A stretch of DNA of 64,000 bases from Diorhabda sublineata. Lineage: Eukaryota; Arthropoda; Insecta; Coleoptera; Chrysomelidae. Numbering within the stretch: the stretch's first letter is position 1; each line of letters begins with the position of its first letter. The notes below the pieces were generated by a model. It was given only the letters and a program-made list of their open reading frames with translations, was not told the origin of the DNA and did not search any database. Position numbers and translations under genes: made by a program. This document shows, in pieces, positions 12,146 through 22,794 of this stretch. The DNA lies in contig NC_079483.1 of the NCBI RefSeq assembly GCF_026230105.1, positions 17,725,312 through 17,789,311 of the forward strand. The letters run 5' to 3'.

Positions 12146-14815
12146 GGTACAAATAAAGGTTTTCTTTCAAAAAATCGAGAATTTTAGTTTTCACACTTTT
12201 TTGGACCGAAATTTCTTCGCCTCCGCTGATTTCACGGATAGAACTTGTAGAATATAATTTTTATACAATTCGATTAAGTTTATGTCAACTGTAGATCAAA
12301 TTCTGCGAATCTCGTGGTTATTTGAAAAATTCTCATCGAAATTATACAGTGTAAAATCACATATTTTCAAAATTGTTGATTAAAAAAGCAAAATTTTCTA
12401 CAATATACCTAATTAAGTGGTATAAATAAAGGTTTTCTTTCAAAAAATCGAGAATTTTAGTTTTAACACTTTTTTGGACCGAAATTTCGTCGCCACCGTT
12501 GATTTCACGGATAGAACTTGTAGAATATAATTTTTATACAATTCGATTAAGTTTATGTCAACTGTAGATCAAATTCTGCGAATCTCGTGGTTATTTGAAA
12601 AATTCTCATCGAAATTATACAGTGTAAAATCACATATTTTCAAAATTGTTGATTAAAAAAGCAAAATTTTCTACAATATACCTAATTAAGTGGTATAAAT
12701 AAAGGTTTTTTTTCAAAAAATCGAGAATTTTAGTTTTCACACTTTTTTGGACCGAAATTTCTTCGCCTCCGCTGATTTCACGGATAGAACTTGTAGAATA
12801 TAATTTTTATACAATTCGATTAAGTTTATGTCAACTGTAGATCAAATTCTGCGAATCTCGTGGTTATTTGAAAAATTCTCATCGAAATTATACAGTGTAA
12901 AATCACATATTTTCAAAATTGTTGATTAAAAAAGCAAAATTTTCTACAATATACCTAATTAAGTGGTATAAATAAAGGTTTTTTTTCAAAAAATCGAGAA
13001 TTTTAGTTTTGACACTTTTTTGGACCGAAATTTCTTCGCCTCCGCTGATTTCACGGATAGAACTTGTAGAATATAATTTTTATACAATTCGATTAAGTTT
13101 ATGTCAACTGTAGATCAAATTCTGCGAATCTCGTGGTTATTTGAAAAATTCTCATCGAAATTATACAGTGTAAAATCACATATTTTCAAAATTGTTGATT
13201 AAAAAAGCAAAATTTTCTACAATATACCTAATTAAGTGGTATAAATAAAGGTTTTCTTTCAAAAAATCGAGAATTTTAGTTTTAACACTTTTTTGGACCG
13301 AAATTTCTTCGCCTCCGCTGATTTCACGGATAGAACTTGTAGAATATAATTTTTATACAATTCGATTAAGTTTATGTCAACTGTAGATCAAATTCTGCGA
13401 ATCTCGTGGTTATTTGAAAAATTCTCATCGAAATTATACAGTGTAAAATCACATATTTTCAAAATTGTTGATTAAAAAAGCAAAATTTTCTACAATATAC
13501 CTAATTAAGTGGTATAAATAAAGGTTTTCTTTCAAAAAATCGAGAATTTTAGTTTTAACACTTTTTTGGACCGAAATTTCGTCGCCACCGTTGATTTCAC
13601 GGATAGAACTTGTAGAATATAATTTTTATACAATTCGATTAAGTTTATTTCAACTGTAGATCAAATTCTGCGAATCTCGTGGTTATTTGAAAAATTCTCA
13701 TCGAAATTATACAGTGTAAAATCACATATATTCAAAATTGTTGATTAAAAAAGCAAAATTTTCAACAATATACCTAATTAAGTGGTACAAATAAAGGTTT
13801 TCTTTCAAAAAATCGAGAATTTTAGTTTTCACAATTTTTTGGACCGAAATTTCTTCGCCTCCGCTGATTTCACGGATAGAACTTGTAGAATATAATTTTT
13901 ATACAATTCGATTAAGTTTATGTCAACTGTAGATCAAATTCTGCGAATCTCGTGGTTATTTGAAAAATTCTCATCGAAATTATACAGTGTAAAATCACAT
14001 ATTTTCAAAATTGTTGATTAAAAAAGCAAAATTTTCTACAATATACCTAATTAAGTGGTATAAATAAAGGTTTTCTTTCAAAAAATCGAGAATTTTAGTT
14101 TTCACACTTTTTTGGACCGAAATTTCTTCGCCTCCGCTGATTTCACGGATAGAACTTGTAGAATATAATTTTTATACAATTCGATTAAGTTTATTTCAAC
14201 TGTAGATCAAATTCTGCGAATCTCGTGGTTATTTGAAAAATTCTCATCGAAATTATACAGTGTAAAATCACATATTTTCAAAATTGTTGATTAAAAAAGC
14301 AAAATTTTCAACAATATATCTAATTAAGTGGTACAAATAAAGGTTTTCTTTCAAAAAATCGAGAATTTTAGTTTTCACAATTTTTTGGACCGAAATTTCT
14401 TCGCCTCCGCTGATTTCACGGATAGAACTTGTAGAATATAATTTTTATACAATTCGATTAAGTTTATGTCAACTGTAGATCAAATTCTGCGAATCTCGTG
14501 GTTATTTGAAAAATTCTCATCGAAATTATACAGTGTAAAATCACATATTTTCAAAATTGTTGATTAAAAAAGCAAAATTTTCAACAATATACCTAATTAA
14601 GTGGTACAAATAAAGGTTTTCTTTCAAAAAATCGAGAATTTTAGTTTTGACACTTTTTTGAACCGAAATTTCGTCGCCACCGTTGATTTCACGGATAGAA
14701 CTTGTAGAATATAATTTTTATACAATTCGATTAAGTTTATTTCAACTGCAGATCAAATTCTGCGAATTTGTGGTTATTTGAAAATTCTCATCGAAATTAT
14801 ACAGTGTAAAATCGC

Positions 14816-15373
14816 AGATTCCTGATCTTTTATCATCTGTTTTCCCCAATGTTTTTCATTAAGTTCGTAATATATTTCATAACCTGGCCTTTGGATCTGG
14901 TACTATAAGTGGTATTGAAAATCCCTGCGTGTTTGATTGTTAATTATATCTATCTATCGTTGTCGATTGAATCAATTTATCATAAAAACCTATATTACAT
15001 TTTTTGTTATTGAAATCGATAAAGGTAATAAATCAAATATGTTGGGAAAAGTGGAAATACGTTAAATTTATAACGGAACTAATTCATTGAATGATTTATT
15101 TCAATCTGATATCAAATAAAGTGAACAATTATTTGAAGTTGCGTTATCGAGTGAAATTCAAGCTTAAATAAAATCATCTTTTGTGTGAATTTTTATTAAA
15201 ATATAATCATGAATTGTCGATAGTTCACTGCTTTTGTTTTTCTATACCTATGACTTAAATCATGAAGAAAAATTCTGAACTTGCTGAATTTAAAATTAGT
15301 TGATGTGCAAGAAATAAATACACGCTGTGATTGCGCTCATAAGATTGTGAGAAGTTATAACCAGCTTTAATAA
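14816..15373. other. Unassigned DNA between the satellite and mariner A2
   Basis: The satellite stops abruptly after AGTGTAAAATCGCAG; its last unit has a 1-2 base loss near 14767. No gene or repeat is recognised up to the mariner terminal repeat. Confidence 0.4.
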
Positions 15374-16020
15374 TACGAGGATGGTCCCAGAAAGATCTGG
15401 CCTGACCTAGAGATGACACAGATGACAGTTTGAGGACGCCTAGATCTTTAATATTTAATATACAAAATTTTATTTGAAAGGTATTAGCTCAACTAATATG
15501 AAAGCTGAAATAGATTCTACTCTAAGTTCCTGTTTCTTCGTTATTGACACTAAAATATTGGGTAACAGAGCTTAAACCAGGTCGTATGACCTGCAAATAC
15601 CAGCATTGCAGAAGTCGACGAAATGAGGTGGAATAAACTGCACGAAGCGGTGCATGAGCTACCAGATAAAGTAGGTATTTCAAATTTTGTGGTACATCGT
15701 TTATTAACTGAAAATTTGGTTATGAACTAGCTGTGAGCAAGATGGGTGCCGCGTTTGCGCACAGCGTCGTCAATATGTTTCCATCGAGTGTTTGGAATTT
15801 TTTCCCAGAAATGAAGCCGTTTCATAACCATGGATAAAACGTGGGTCCATCACTTTATACCCGAAACAAAAGAGAAATAAAAACAATGGACTGAAAAGGG
15901 AGAACCGGCTCCAAAGAAGGTAAAGACCATTCCATCTGTAGACAAGATCATGACGTCGATTTTTTTGAATGCGCGTGAGATAAATTTCATTGCTATCTGG
16001 AAAATGGAAAAACTATCAGT
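15374..16020 (+). pseudogene. Mariner transposase relic, copy A2 (inverted relative to A1)
   Basis: It starts with the same terminal repeat as copy A1 (ACGAGG then TGGTCCCAGAAA, 15374-15394). It shares the 5' leader, including GAAATAGATTCTACTCT near 15507, then the helix-turn-helix remnant (ELPDKVGIS region near 15660). The first-Asp region and the conserved block WTEKGEPAPKKVKTIPS follow at about 15885-15935. Where relatives read FIDYL this copy has lost the residue, and the DNA after about 16020 is unrelated, so the catalytic C-terminal half is gone. Stops and frameshifts are frequent. It is a dead copy of the family seen at 380-1382. Confidence 0.8.
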
Positions 16021-17214
16021 CTTCCGTTCTATTTCTATAATTATTAATTGATACACCTACTATTAGAGTTATTTGACCATCTCAAACTCAAATATTCAAA
16101 ATTTCACTATTCTTTCTCTATTCATACTACATTTTGTCTTCTGAGCATTAATTTTTGGAATTATTTCGTTGATTTTTCTACTAATTCTTCACATTTTGGT
16201 TCTTTGTCGCTATATCTATATTGTTTTCTTCTATCTCTTGTTGTATAATCGAGAGTTAAGTTCAATAATGCTGCTCATACTGCATCGTTTTGCCTTATCC
16301 CTTTATTTATTATCAATTTTTTTTGTCACCCTATAATATTCTTACTGTACCACTTGATTTTTACATGGTAATTTCTATTAGTTTCATTAACTTGGTTCGG
16401 ATTCTCATGTATTTCAAACCAATTGTGTCAAACGCAAAAAACTACAATTTCTACATAGGAAATTCATGATAGATCGACTTGTACATTAGAAAATCTGTTG
16501 AAACGCCACCAACATCTTATAAACAATGATCCTGTTTGTTTTCTAGTCTATATTTCTATTCAAATACCGCAAATCTTATCAAATACCAGTATCAAAACCT
16601 CTCAAAGTATTATTCGGGTAAAAATACCGAGGAAATGTTAGGAAACAAACCAACACACGCATTTTGTGTATGATGAACGCGTGTCTACGTGGTATATCCG
16701 CAGAGGTGCCATAAATAACAACACGTCGACAATTCCTGTGAGATTCGCGTGATATAGGACATGTCAATTGGTACAAATGTTCAAAAACGGGCTGGCATAA
16801 CAACCCCACGCGTTATACAAATATCGATAGCATGAATACTAAATCGACTTTCCCTTTCGATAACATCTTGTTTGTTTGCTTACGTTTTGTATACGTTAAG
16901 AATATGTATACGTTCAAATTGTTCCGTGGAAACATCCAAAAATAAATTCCTGTTTCATAAATTAACGAAGAAATTTTGAAAAAATCGGGTCAATCGCATG
17001 TATTGTTGTTATACAATGTATGAGACCATATAACACCATATGAAAATGAGATTTTTAAAAATCTAACAGGCGCAATATGATTCGTAACCTGAATGGACGC
17101 AATTCATTTGAGAGATCAAGTACATTTCTTATTATGGTTCCCTTTGTGAAATATTTATGAGGCATTGTGATGAAAACCCAAATTATCTAAATACCGTAGT
17201 ATTTTAAGACGTTT
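16021..17214. other. Unassigned DNA
   Basis: An open frame on the minus strand at 16579-16809 resembles nothing I know and has no splice or start context worth defending. No tandem or inverted repeat is seen. Confidence 0.4.
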
Positions 17215-17410
17215 TGTTCAAGTGGTACACAATTCTCCCTACTGTGCTTGGGAAAACCCCCACTGGATTCGATCAAAACACACCCAGCGCCCCGAAAAAT
17301 TGTTTTTGGATAGGGAAATTTATTGGTCTATATATGGAGATTTAACAGCTGACCGATATTTGGAACAACTTTGTATGGAAGTGTTTCTAATTGCGTCATT
17401 TCCAGCTCCA
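17215..17410 (+). pseudogene. DDE transposase fragment (Tc1/mariner-superfamily type)
   Basis: The translation contains ENPHWIRSKHTQRPEKL followed by a degraded segment and GDLTADRYLEQL. This matches the layout of a widespread insect transposase group in which an NPH..R..HTQ.P.K block is followed by NVWAGI..., then a G.L....YL segment. The segment that should read NVWAGI is scrambled here, and the frame runs into unrelated sequence towards the foldback element at 17519. Only this central fragment survives. A more complete C-terminal part of a similar transposase lies at 40262-40680 on the other strand. Confidence 0.6.
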
Positions 17411-17518
17411 ATAGGGAAAATTTTATCTAATTATTTACAATTGATTGGACCATATGGTGGACTTCCAATTATTCTTGAGTTCTCGAAGTTGGAATTTCTG
17501 GAACCGTTGGCGATATTT

Positions 17519-17680
17519 ATACTGTTACCACAACCACTACACCAACACTAACAATTATACTGTCTGACGCACGTTTTCTTTTAGTTTACCTTCAGTCTCT
17601 GAAGACGATAACTTGGTTATCGAAACGCGCGTCAGACAGTACAATTGTTAGTGTTGGTGTAGTGGTTGTGTAAACAGTAT
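17519..17680. mobile_element. 162-bp foldback element carrying a hammerhead-like motif
   Basis: Two near-perfect inverted arms of roughly 55 bases (17519-17575 and 17628-17680) share ATACTGTT, CACAACCACTACACCAACAC and ACTGTCTGACGC in the appropriate orientation. Between them lies the hammerhead-like core (17595-17637). The arm sequence also occurs at the left end of the Penelope-like element (22514-22605) and at 55013-55050. The unit therefore looks like a non-autonomous, terminal-repeat-only derivative of that element. It contains no coding sequence. Confidence 0.75.
17595..17637 (+). ncRNA. Hammerhead-ribozyme-like motif (type I arrangement)
   Basis: Conserved hammerhead core CUGANGA is present as CTGAAGA (17599-17605). 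It is followed by stem II GATAAC/GTTATC around a TTG loop, core GAAA, a minimal self-complementary stem III (ACGCGCGT), and the cleavage triplet GTC at 17631-17633. Stem I is GTCT (17595-17598) pairing with AGAC (17634-17637). One extra C sits between the CTGAAGA core and stem II, a departure from the strict consensus. Hammerhead motifs of this kind are known in terminal repeats of Penelope-like retroelements. Self-cleavage is inferred, not shown. Confidence 0.65.
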
Positions 17681-17756
17681 ATTCAGTACCTCGAGTGCAC
17701 GTCACAAGATTTATTGTCTTATAATTAATGAAAACGTTTCACTCAATACCCATACT

Positions 17757-17880
17757 AACCTCTCAGTTCTTCCAAGGATTGCCGATCATTCATTAATACC
17801 TCAGCCAGATAGAATAATCCGACAAATTCCTTGAATTCGGCTACCTCTGTAGGTTTTGCGTCTCTAACTCTCAGAAAGCG
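17757..17880 (-). pseudogene. piggyBac-like transposase fragment
   Basis: Read on the minus strand, an uninterrupted block gives EVAEFKEFVGLFYLAEVL followed by NDRQSLEEL and then a stop. This resembles the start of the piggyBac (PGBD) transposase catalytic domain, where relatives have a segment like E.KAFIGLLYLAG followed by R..L..LW. No terminal repeats, no TTAA context and no downstream catalytic residues are found. It is a short orphan fragment. Confidence is moderate because the match is limited to about 40 residues. Confidence 0.5.
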
Positions 17881-18059
17881 ATTGGGAAGATAGCTGGAAG
17901 GTCTACTCGCTGTTGTGAAATACAGAAACTTGGTAGACCAAAATATATTCTACTCATTTTATAGATTAAAAGCGCCCGAAGAAAGGCTAAATATTTTTAT
18001 CTATTGATACATGTAAATTTACAGTAATACAGACATTTAAGGCTCATAATTTCATCGTC

Positions 18060-18185
18060 ATCGATCTTCAACTGATTTCACAAATCTTCTTGCGCTCCAG
18101 CTCTGTTCTACCTTCCTAATATCCTTCAAAACTGTATCCAACCATTCTTTCTTTCCCCTCCTTTTATACCTTCTGTCCCAATAAT
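18060..18185 (-). pseudogene. Possible non-LTR retrotransposon C-terminal tail
   Basis: The minus-strand translation reads KKEWLDTVLKDIRKVEQSW followed by ARRFVKSVEDR. This resembles the basic tail after the reverse transcriptase in many insect non-LTR elements, where a RWxDxVxxDL...W...A.DR pattern is common. It is only about 40 residues and has no RT motif beside it, so the call is tentative. Confidence 0.28.
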
Positions 18186-18689
18186 TTTACTCTAGTAGTG
18201 TTGGGATACTTGGGACTCCCCCACCACTCCACCGTTCGCTGACGTCAGCGTTGGTAAACAAGAAGTGAATTTCTTTATCACAAAACTGCAACAATATTTA
18301 TTATCAGGTGGGTGACGTAATCACTCAATGATTGGATATTCTATCATCTCTCTTCACATTTGTTTGCAGGCGGGTTCTGGGACGGAAGTGACGTAGTAGT
18401 ATCGGATTCCTAACCGCAGCATACGGGGTTGGCTTTTAGGTATCTTGTTATTATTAGGTGTTAATACAAATCCTCCAGTTCCGTTAGTTCTTCGTTTCCA
18501 CAGTCCACAGTCCACAAAGCATGAACATCTTAAAGTTAAATAACTGACCCGTTTTTCCTTTTCCTTTTTTTGAAACCTCTCCTCGGTATTCTTCCAATAT
18601 CCTTTTTTGAAACTCGTTAGTTCTGTTTCATTCAACTGTAGCCAAAAACTTTGTACACTTAGTTTTATCAAAACATTTTTAAAATTAGA

Positions 18690-18890
18690 ATTCCTGTTCA
18701 ATGAATTAATGTAATTGCGCATTTTATATAAATCCGGTTTTGACGTGGAAGAGCGAGCCAAACCTAAATAATCTTCATCATCTTGAAAATGCTTAAACCA
18801 CTTAAAAACACGTGGACGTGATGAACATTTAATGCGATACACTTTTATCAATTATAAGTTTCAGTTTCAGAACATCCCCTATACCAACCA
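18690..18890 (-). pseudogene. Mariner N-terminal (helix-turn-helix) fragment, lineage B
   Basis: The N-terminal part of a 165-codon minus-strand open frame (18354-18851) contains SSRPRVFKWFKHFQDDEDYL followed by RSSTSKPD. This matches the linker between the two DNA-binding helix-turn-helix units of mariner transposases (relatives read like SR..VFEWFKRF..GRE..., then GRPSTS). The remaining 100 residues of the open frame do not look like mariner and are probably fortuitous. The family differs from the copies flanking the satellite. Confidence 0.6.
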
Positions 18891-20435
18891 CCGCCACGGC
18901 TACACTGCTTTGTCTACAGATACAGTAGACATCGGATTGGAAAGAGTAGGCTTCACTCTAAACAGCTGGCAGTAGTTAACATTTGGTGCAAGCGTATCTT
19001 TTCTGTCTCGTTACTTAATAGTCATACCTCGTAGACACTTTTTTTCCAAATTAAACAGAACTGATAAGCTGCAACGTATTTCAAGATGACTTTACTTGTC
19101 TTAAAACATGAGAGTATACATATTTTATCAAGTTATCCGCGTACATTATTGTCAACTCTAGTTCAACAATATAATTAATATGGGATTAAGCGAAGGAGAA
19201 ATACTTAATGTACGTAATTTTATCACTCAGATCAAGTTGCAGTCTTGTTACCGATACGCCATTAGCTTCGTAACTTATTCATCAAAATGTAGACAGTTCG
19301 CGTATCTTCGTACATCGAGGGTTGAGTAATTGACTGACAAACCATTCCTCTACTTACCACGCAGTTTATCTTCATTGAAGTATGGCAGTAGCCAGTGTCG
19401 TATCAACAAAAAGAATAAATAATAGAGAATTATAAATATCAGGTGGCGTGGATTCGAGTAACTCTTCATCGCTGATGTTTTCTTTTTCATTATCATTCAT
19501 TGTTATTCATTTATTTAGAAAAAACTTCGAATAAATCAAATAATTTCAGAAAATTAAAAATTTAAGGTTATGCAAAATCATCGAAGTGAAACTGTCAACT
19601 GTCAACATTGAAGTGACTAATGTCACACTTAAGGAAGTTGAAGTTGTGTACTCCAGAGCGTCCCGAAAGTGTTTTGCAGTACGTAACTGTCACTTTCACT
19701 ACATGGAACACTCAAAATTAAGATCGATGCCAGTAACGTGTTTTTACTAATAAAAATGTAAGTTTTCCAATACAATTATTCATCTTGAATAATTCTACTT
19801 GTCTAAATATACAAAAATTGAGTATTGGAATTGAAAAAAACATCGTTGTTATACGGCGATAATAAAAAGTAATAGTTATCTGAAGACTCGAGACAGTGAG
19901 CTACGACTTTTCAACTTTTTATGTTGACAATATGGAAGAGGGTCAAATAAGATCACGAAATGTTGAAATTTGTCTTCAACTATGACTCTAATTTTAAAAT
20001 AACAATAAAAAAACCTCGTCCTATGAAGCTCTATTAGTCGAAGTAACTCAATTTATATTTGATTGCAGTAAATGTTAGATACAATCCCAAAAACAAAAAA
20101 ACGAGATGGAAAAAAAAGAATTCCTAGTCACCACGTCGATGTTCTTTCGGACTGTTGTGATATTTGTGTCTCAAGAAATAGTTTCCGTTTTAGAAGAAAC
20201 AGCCATAATTTTATATTTTTGCGACCCCCTCGTTTTTTTGCTTTAGAAAATCGAAAAATCATCAGATTTCGATGAATTTTTATTAAAGGAGGATTTATCA
20301 AAAAACTATGGGAAATATCTCACCTGGATATTTCATATAGTTTTATGATTTTAAATGAGATCACCTCTTCGGATTCAATTAATGCAGTTCATATATTTTT
20401 TTGTTAAACTACACAAAAAACAACGGAGGAAAAAA
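18891..20435. other. Unassigned DNA
   Basis: No coding or repeat structure is recognised. A perfect CRE-like TGACGTCA word is present at about 18240, just before this block. I could not tie it to a gene. Confidence 0.35.
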
Positions 20436-20557
20436 TAGAGAGAATTGGAAGTGGGGCTGGGGAGTGTGCTAAATATTCGGAACAAATGTTCACATTTGGT
20501 CTGCTTTTCAAACAAACCCCCGCTCAAGCCACTCACCCCACACCCAATTCTCTTTCA
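20436..20557. repeat. Short foldback repeat with G-rich/C-rich arms
   Basis: The left arm GAGAATTGGAAGTGGGGCTG (from 20440) and the right arm CACCCCACACCCAATTCTCT (20533-20552) are inverted with mismatches. A smaller palindrome, CAAATGTTCACATTTG, lies between them. The element has no coding. It could be a degenerate MITE or a transcribed hairpin. Confidence 0.5.
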
Positions 20558-20664
20558 CAGTCAACCTTAATAAGATGACATTTTTTTAAGGGTAAAAATT
20601 TTAAATTTTTGAAAGTTAACTTTTAATATTGTACACTCGATTACAATAAATTATTTTAAGAATA

Positions 20665-21560
20665 TTTTTGTTCATATTTGTGATAAGGATTCAGATTATC
20701 CTCGAGTAATTTCAATTTTATGTCACTATTGCAGCATATACTTCAGCTGGTGCTTTGGAAGTTTCCTTGTGAATCAAGATCCAAAGATCAGTCCAAGTAG
20801 AATAGACATTGTCAAAGCAGCAGTCTTTGAATGTATTTGTGATAAGGATTTAGATTATTCTTAATATTCGAAGGAAGAATTCATCGAGTAATTTCAATTT
20901 CATGTCACTATTGCAGCATATACTTCAGCTGGTGCTTTGGAAGTTTCCTTGTGAATCAAGATCCAAAGATCAGTCCAAGTAGAATAGACATTGTCAAAGC
21001 AGCAGTCTTTGAATGTATTTGTGATAAGGATTTAGATTATTCTTAATATTCGAAGGAAGAATTCATCGAGTAATTTCAATTTCATGTCACTATTGCAGCA
21101 TATACTTCAGCTGGGGCTTTGGAAGTTTCCTTGTGAATCAAGATCCAAAGATCAGTCCAAGTAGTATAGACATTGTGCAAGCAGCAGTCTTTGAATGTAT
21201 TTGTGATAAGGATTTAGATTATTCTTAATATTCGAAGGAAGAATTCATCGAGTAATTTCAATTTCATGTCACTATTGCAGCATATACTTCAGCTGGTGCT
21301 TTGGAAGTTTCCTGAATCAAGATCCAAAGATCAGTCCAAGTAGAATAGATATTGTCCAAGCAGCTGCCTTTGAATGTATTTGTGATAAGGATTTAGATTA
21401 TTCTTAACATTCGAAGGAAGAAGCTAGTATGTATTTCAGCTGGTGCTTTGGAAGTTTCCTTGTAAATCAAGATCCAAAGATCAGTACAAGTAGAATAAAG
21501 ATTTTCGAAGAAATTATCTTTAAATGTAAAGGATTTAGATTATCCTTGATATTCAAACTA
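20665..21560. repeat. 182-bp tandem array, about 4.8 units
   Basis: The word CTTCAGCTGGTGCTTTGG recurs at 20741, 20923, 21105 and 21287, a constant 182-base step. A fifth, diverged unit starts after a deletion (21434). The first unit lacks the AATATTCGAAGGAAGAATTC segment present in the later ones. The middle three units are nearly identical. No unit has a sustained reading frame. Confidence 0.9.
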
Positions 21561-22513
21561 AAATTGAGTATCTACATTTTTAAAATTATTGTTGAATTGA
21601 GGTGGTATTGCACCGCCACTGTATAACAGTATTTACAATCATGATGAGATAAACGTTCTGTCGATTATTATGACATATGTACTTAGGGGAGATTCGAAGG
21701 GATGTAGTCTTAACCTCGGCCTAATATGCTTCCCTAATTCGGTATTTGTTTTCCGCAAAATCCGATTTTGCTAAAATATTGATAGGGCATCTTGTACAGA
21801 ACATATATCACTGTCTAGTTAAATTTGCTTATGATAGCCAAAAGGAAAATATTTATTGGGATGATTTGTTTCTAGCAAAATAAGGGAGAAAAGTAAGTAA
21901 TGGATTTTCTTTCTAAACAATTTACATATGAATGGAGTTGATTGCAATTTTACGTGTTAGCTTTACCTTAAAAATATTGAAGATTGTTTTCTGGAAAGTT
22001 CAAATTTTAAAATTAAATTAACGGGGGTTCTTTCACCTGCACAATTTAATAAACTTCTAGTTTCTCATAAAATGGGATTTTAGCGAAACACGACAAGAAT
22101 ATTAATTGCTACCGACTGATTTAATTTCAGAAAATAATCACCGTCGGCTACTAAACAAGTATTATGAAAGAACGAGAAAATTGTTCTGGCAAACACATCA
22201 TTAGTTTGTTTTAAAGGTTGGTATCACAAAAACTGTTGATATACATAATCTGATCGTATTTGACTCGGACTGGTGGATTTGAACTGCTCGAAGTTAATCG
22301 AATCGATAACATTTTTTTTCTATAACTTCTTTTGATGATTATGTGAAGTTTAACCGTCATGTCTCAATTAGTATGTGTTTGTTTATGAAACTAAAAGTTT
22401 TTCTCGCCATACTGATTGTGGAAAAAACGTTGTTGCTTCGTGTTTGCTCGAATTTTTTCTTCAATGATATTACGGCTATGGAATCATCGGACATATTACA
22501 GAACATAGATACT
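21561..22513. other. Unassigned DNA
   Basis: No gene or repeat is recognised between the 182-bp array and the left end of the Penelope-like element. Confidence 0.35.
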
Positions 22514-22794
22514 GAACACACTGTTTACACCACCGCTACACTAACACTCACAATTACACTGTCCAACGCACATTTCGATAACCAATTTATCGAAACTAAA
22601 ACCTATTAACTCGACTTACCTGTTTTATACTAAATGTTCTCACCAATAACCTTCTCCCGCGAAAATTAATTCCAACGGGAAAACCTCCTTGGTGCAATCT
22701 TGACTACTAATATTGGAAATAGTTTTGTTCCATAGATTCCCAGTACAACAATGAAAACAAGATGAAGGATCTGAACTGTTCATGAGTCATTTCA

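Larger units (their letters stand above)
2326..14815. repeat. 273-bp satellite DNA array, about 46 head-to-tail monomers
   Basis: The anchor GGTAC/GGTAT recurs every 273 bases from 2591 (2591, 2864, 3137, 3410 and so on to 14603) with no length change. This gives about 45.8 units over 12.5 kb. Units differ at a few diagnostic sites: GTCGCCACCGTTG versus TTCGCCTCCGCTG, CAACAAT versus CTACAAT, GGTAC versus GGTAT, a T8 versus TTTTCTTT run, and GAC/CAC/AAC after AGTTTT. The outermost units are the most diverged, as expected at array edges. The monomer is AT-rich and has no sustained reading frame. Known satellites of this type sit in heterochromatin or pericentromeres; that location is inferred here. 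Confidence 0.97.

Noticed and set aside
2326..14815. Possible hammerhead motif inside the 273-bp satellite, as known for some insect satellites
   Set aside because: The monomer has CTGATTTC and GAAATT words but no CTGANGA core with a stem II and a matching GAAA/GTC block.
2326..14815. Possible CRISPR array, because of regular repeats
   Set aside because: The repeat unit is contiguous with no unique spacers, and the DNA is eukaryotic satellite.
18369..18404. Plus-strand splice acceptor CTCTTCACATTTGTTTGCAG
   Set aside because: The downstream frames hit stops almost at once or lack a usable donor.
18354..18690. C-terminal two-thirds of the 165-codon minus-strand open frame as a real protein
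   Set aside because: Only the first third resembles mariner; the rest has no homology I recognise and is probably chance read-through.
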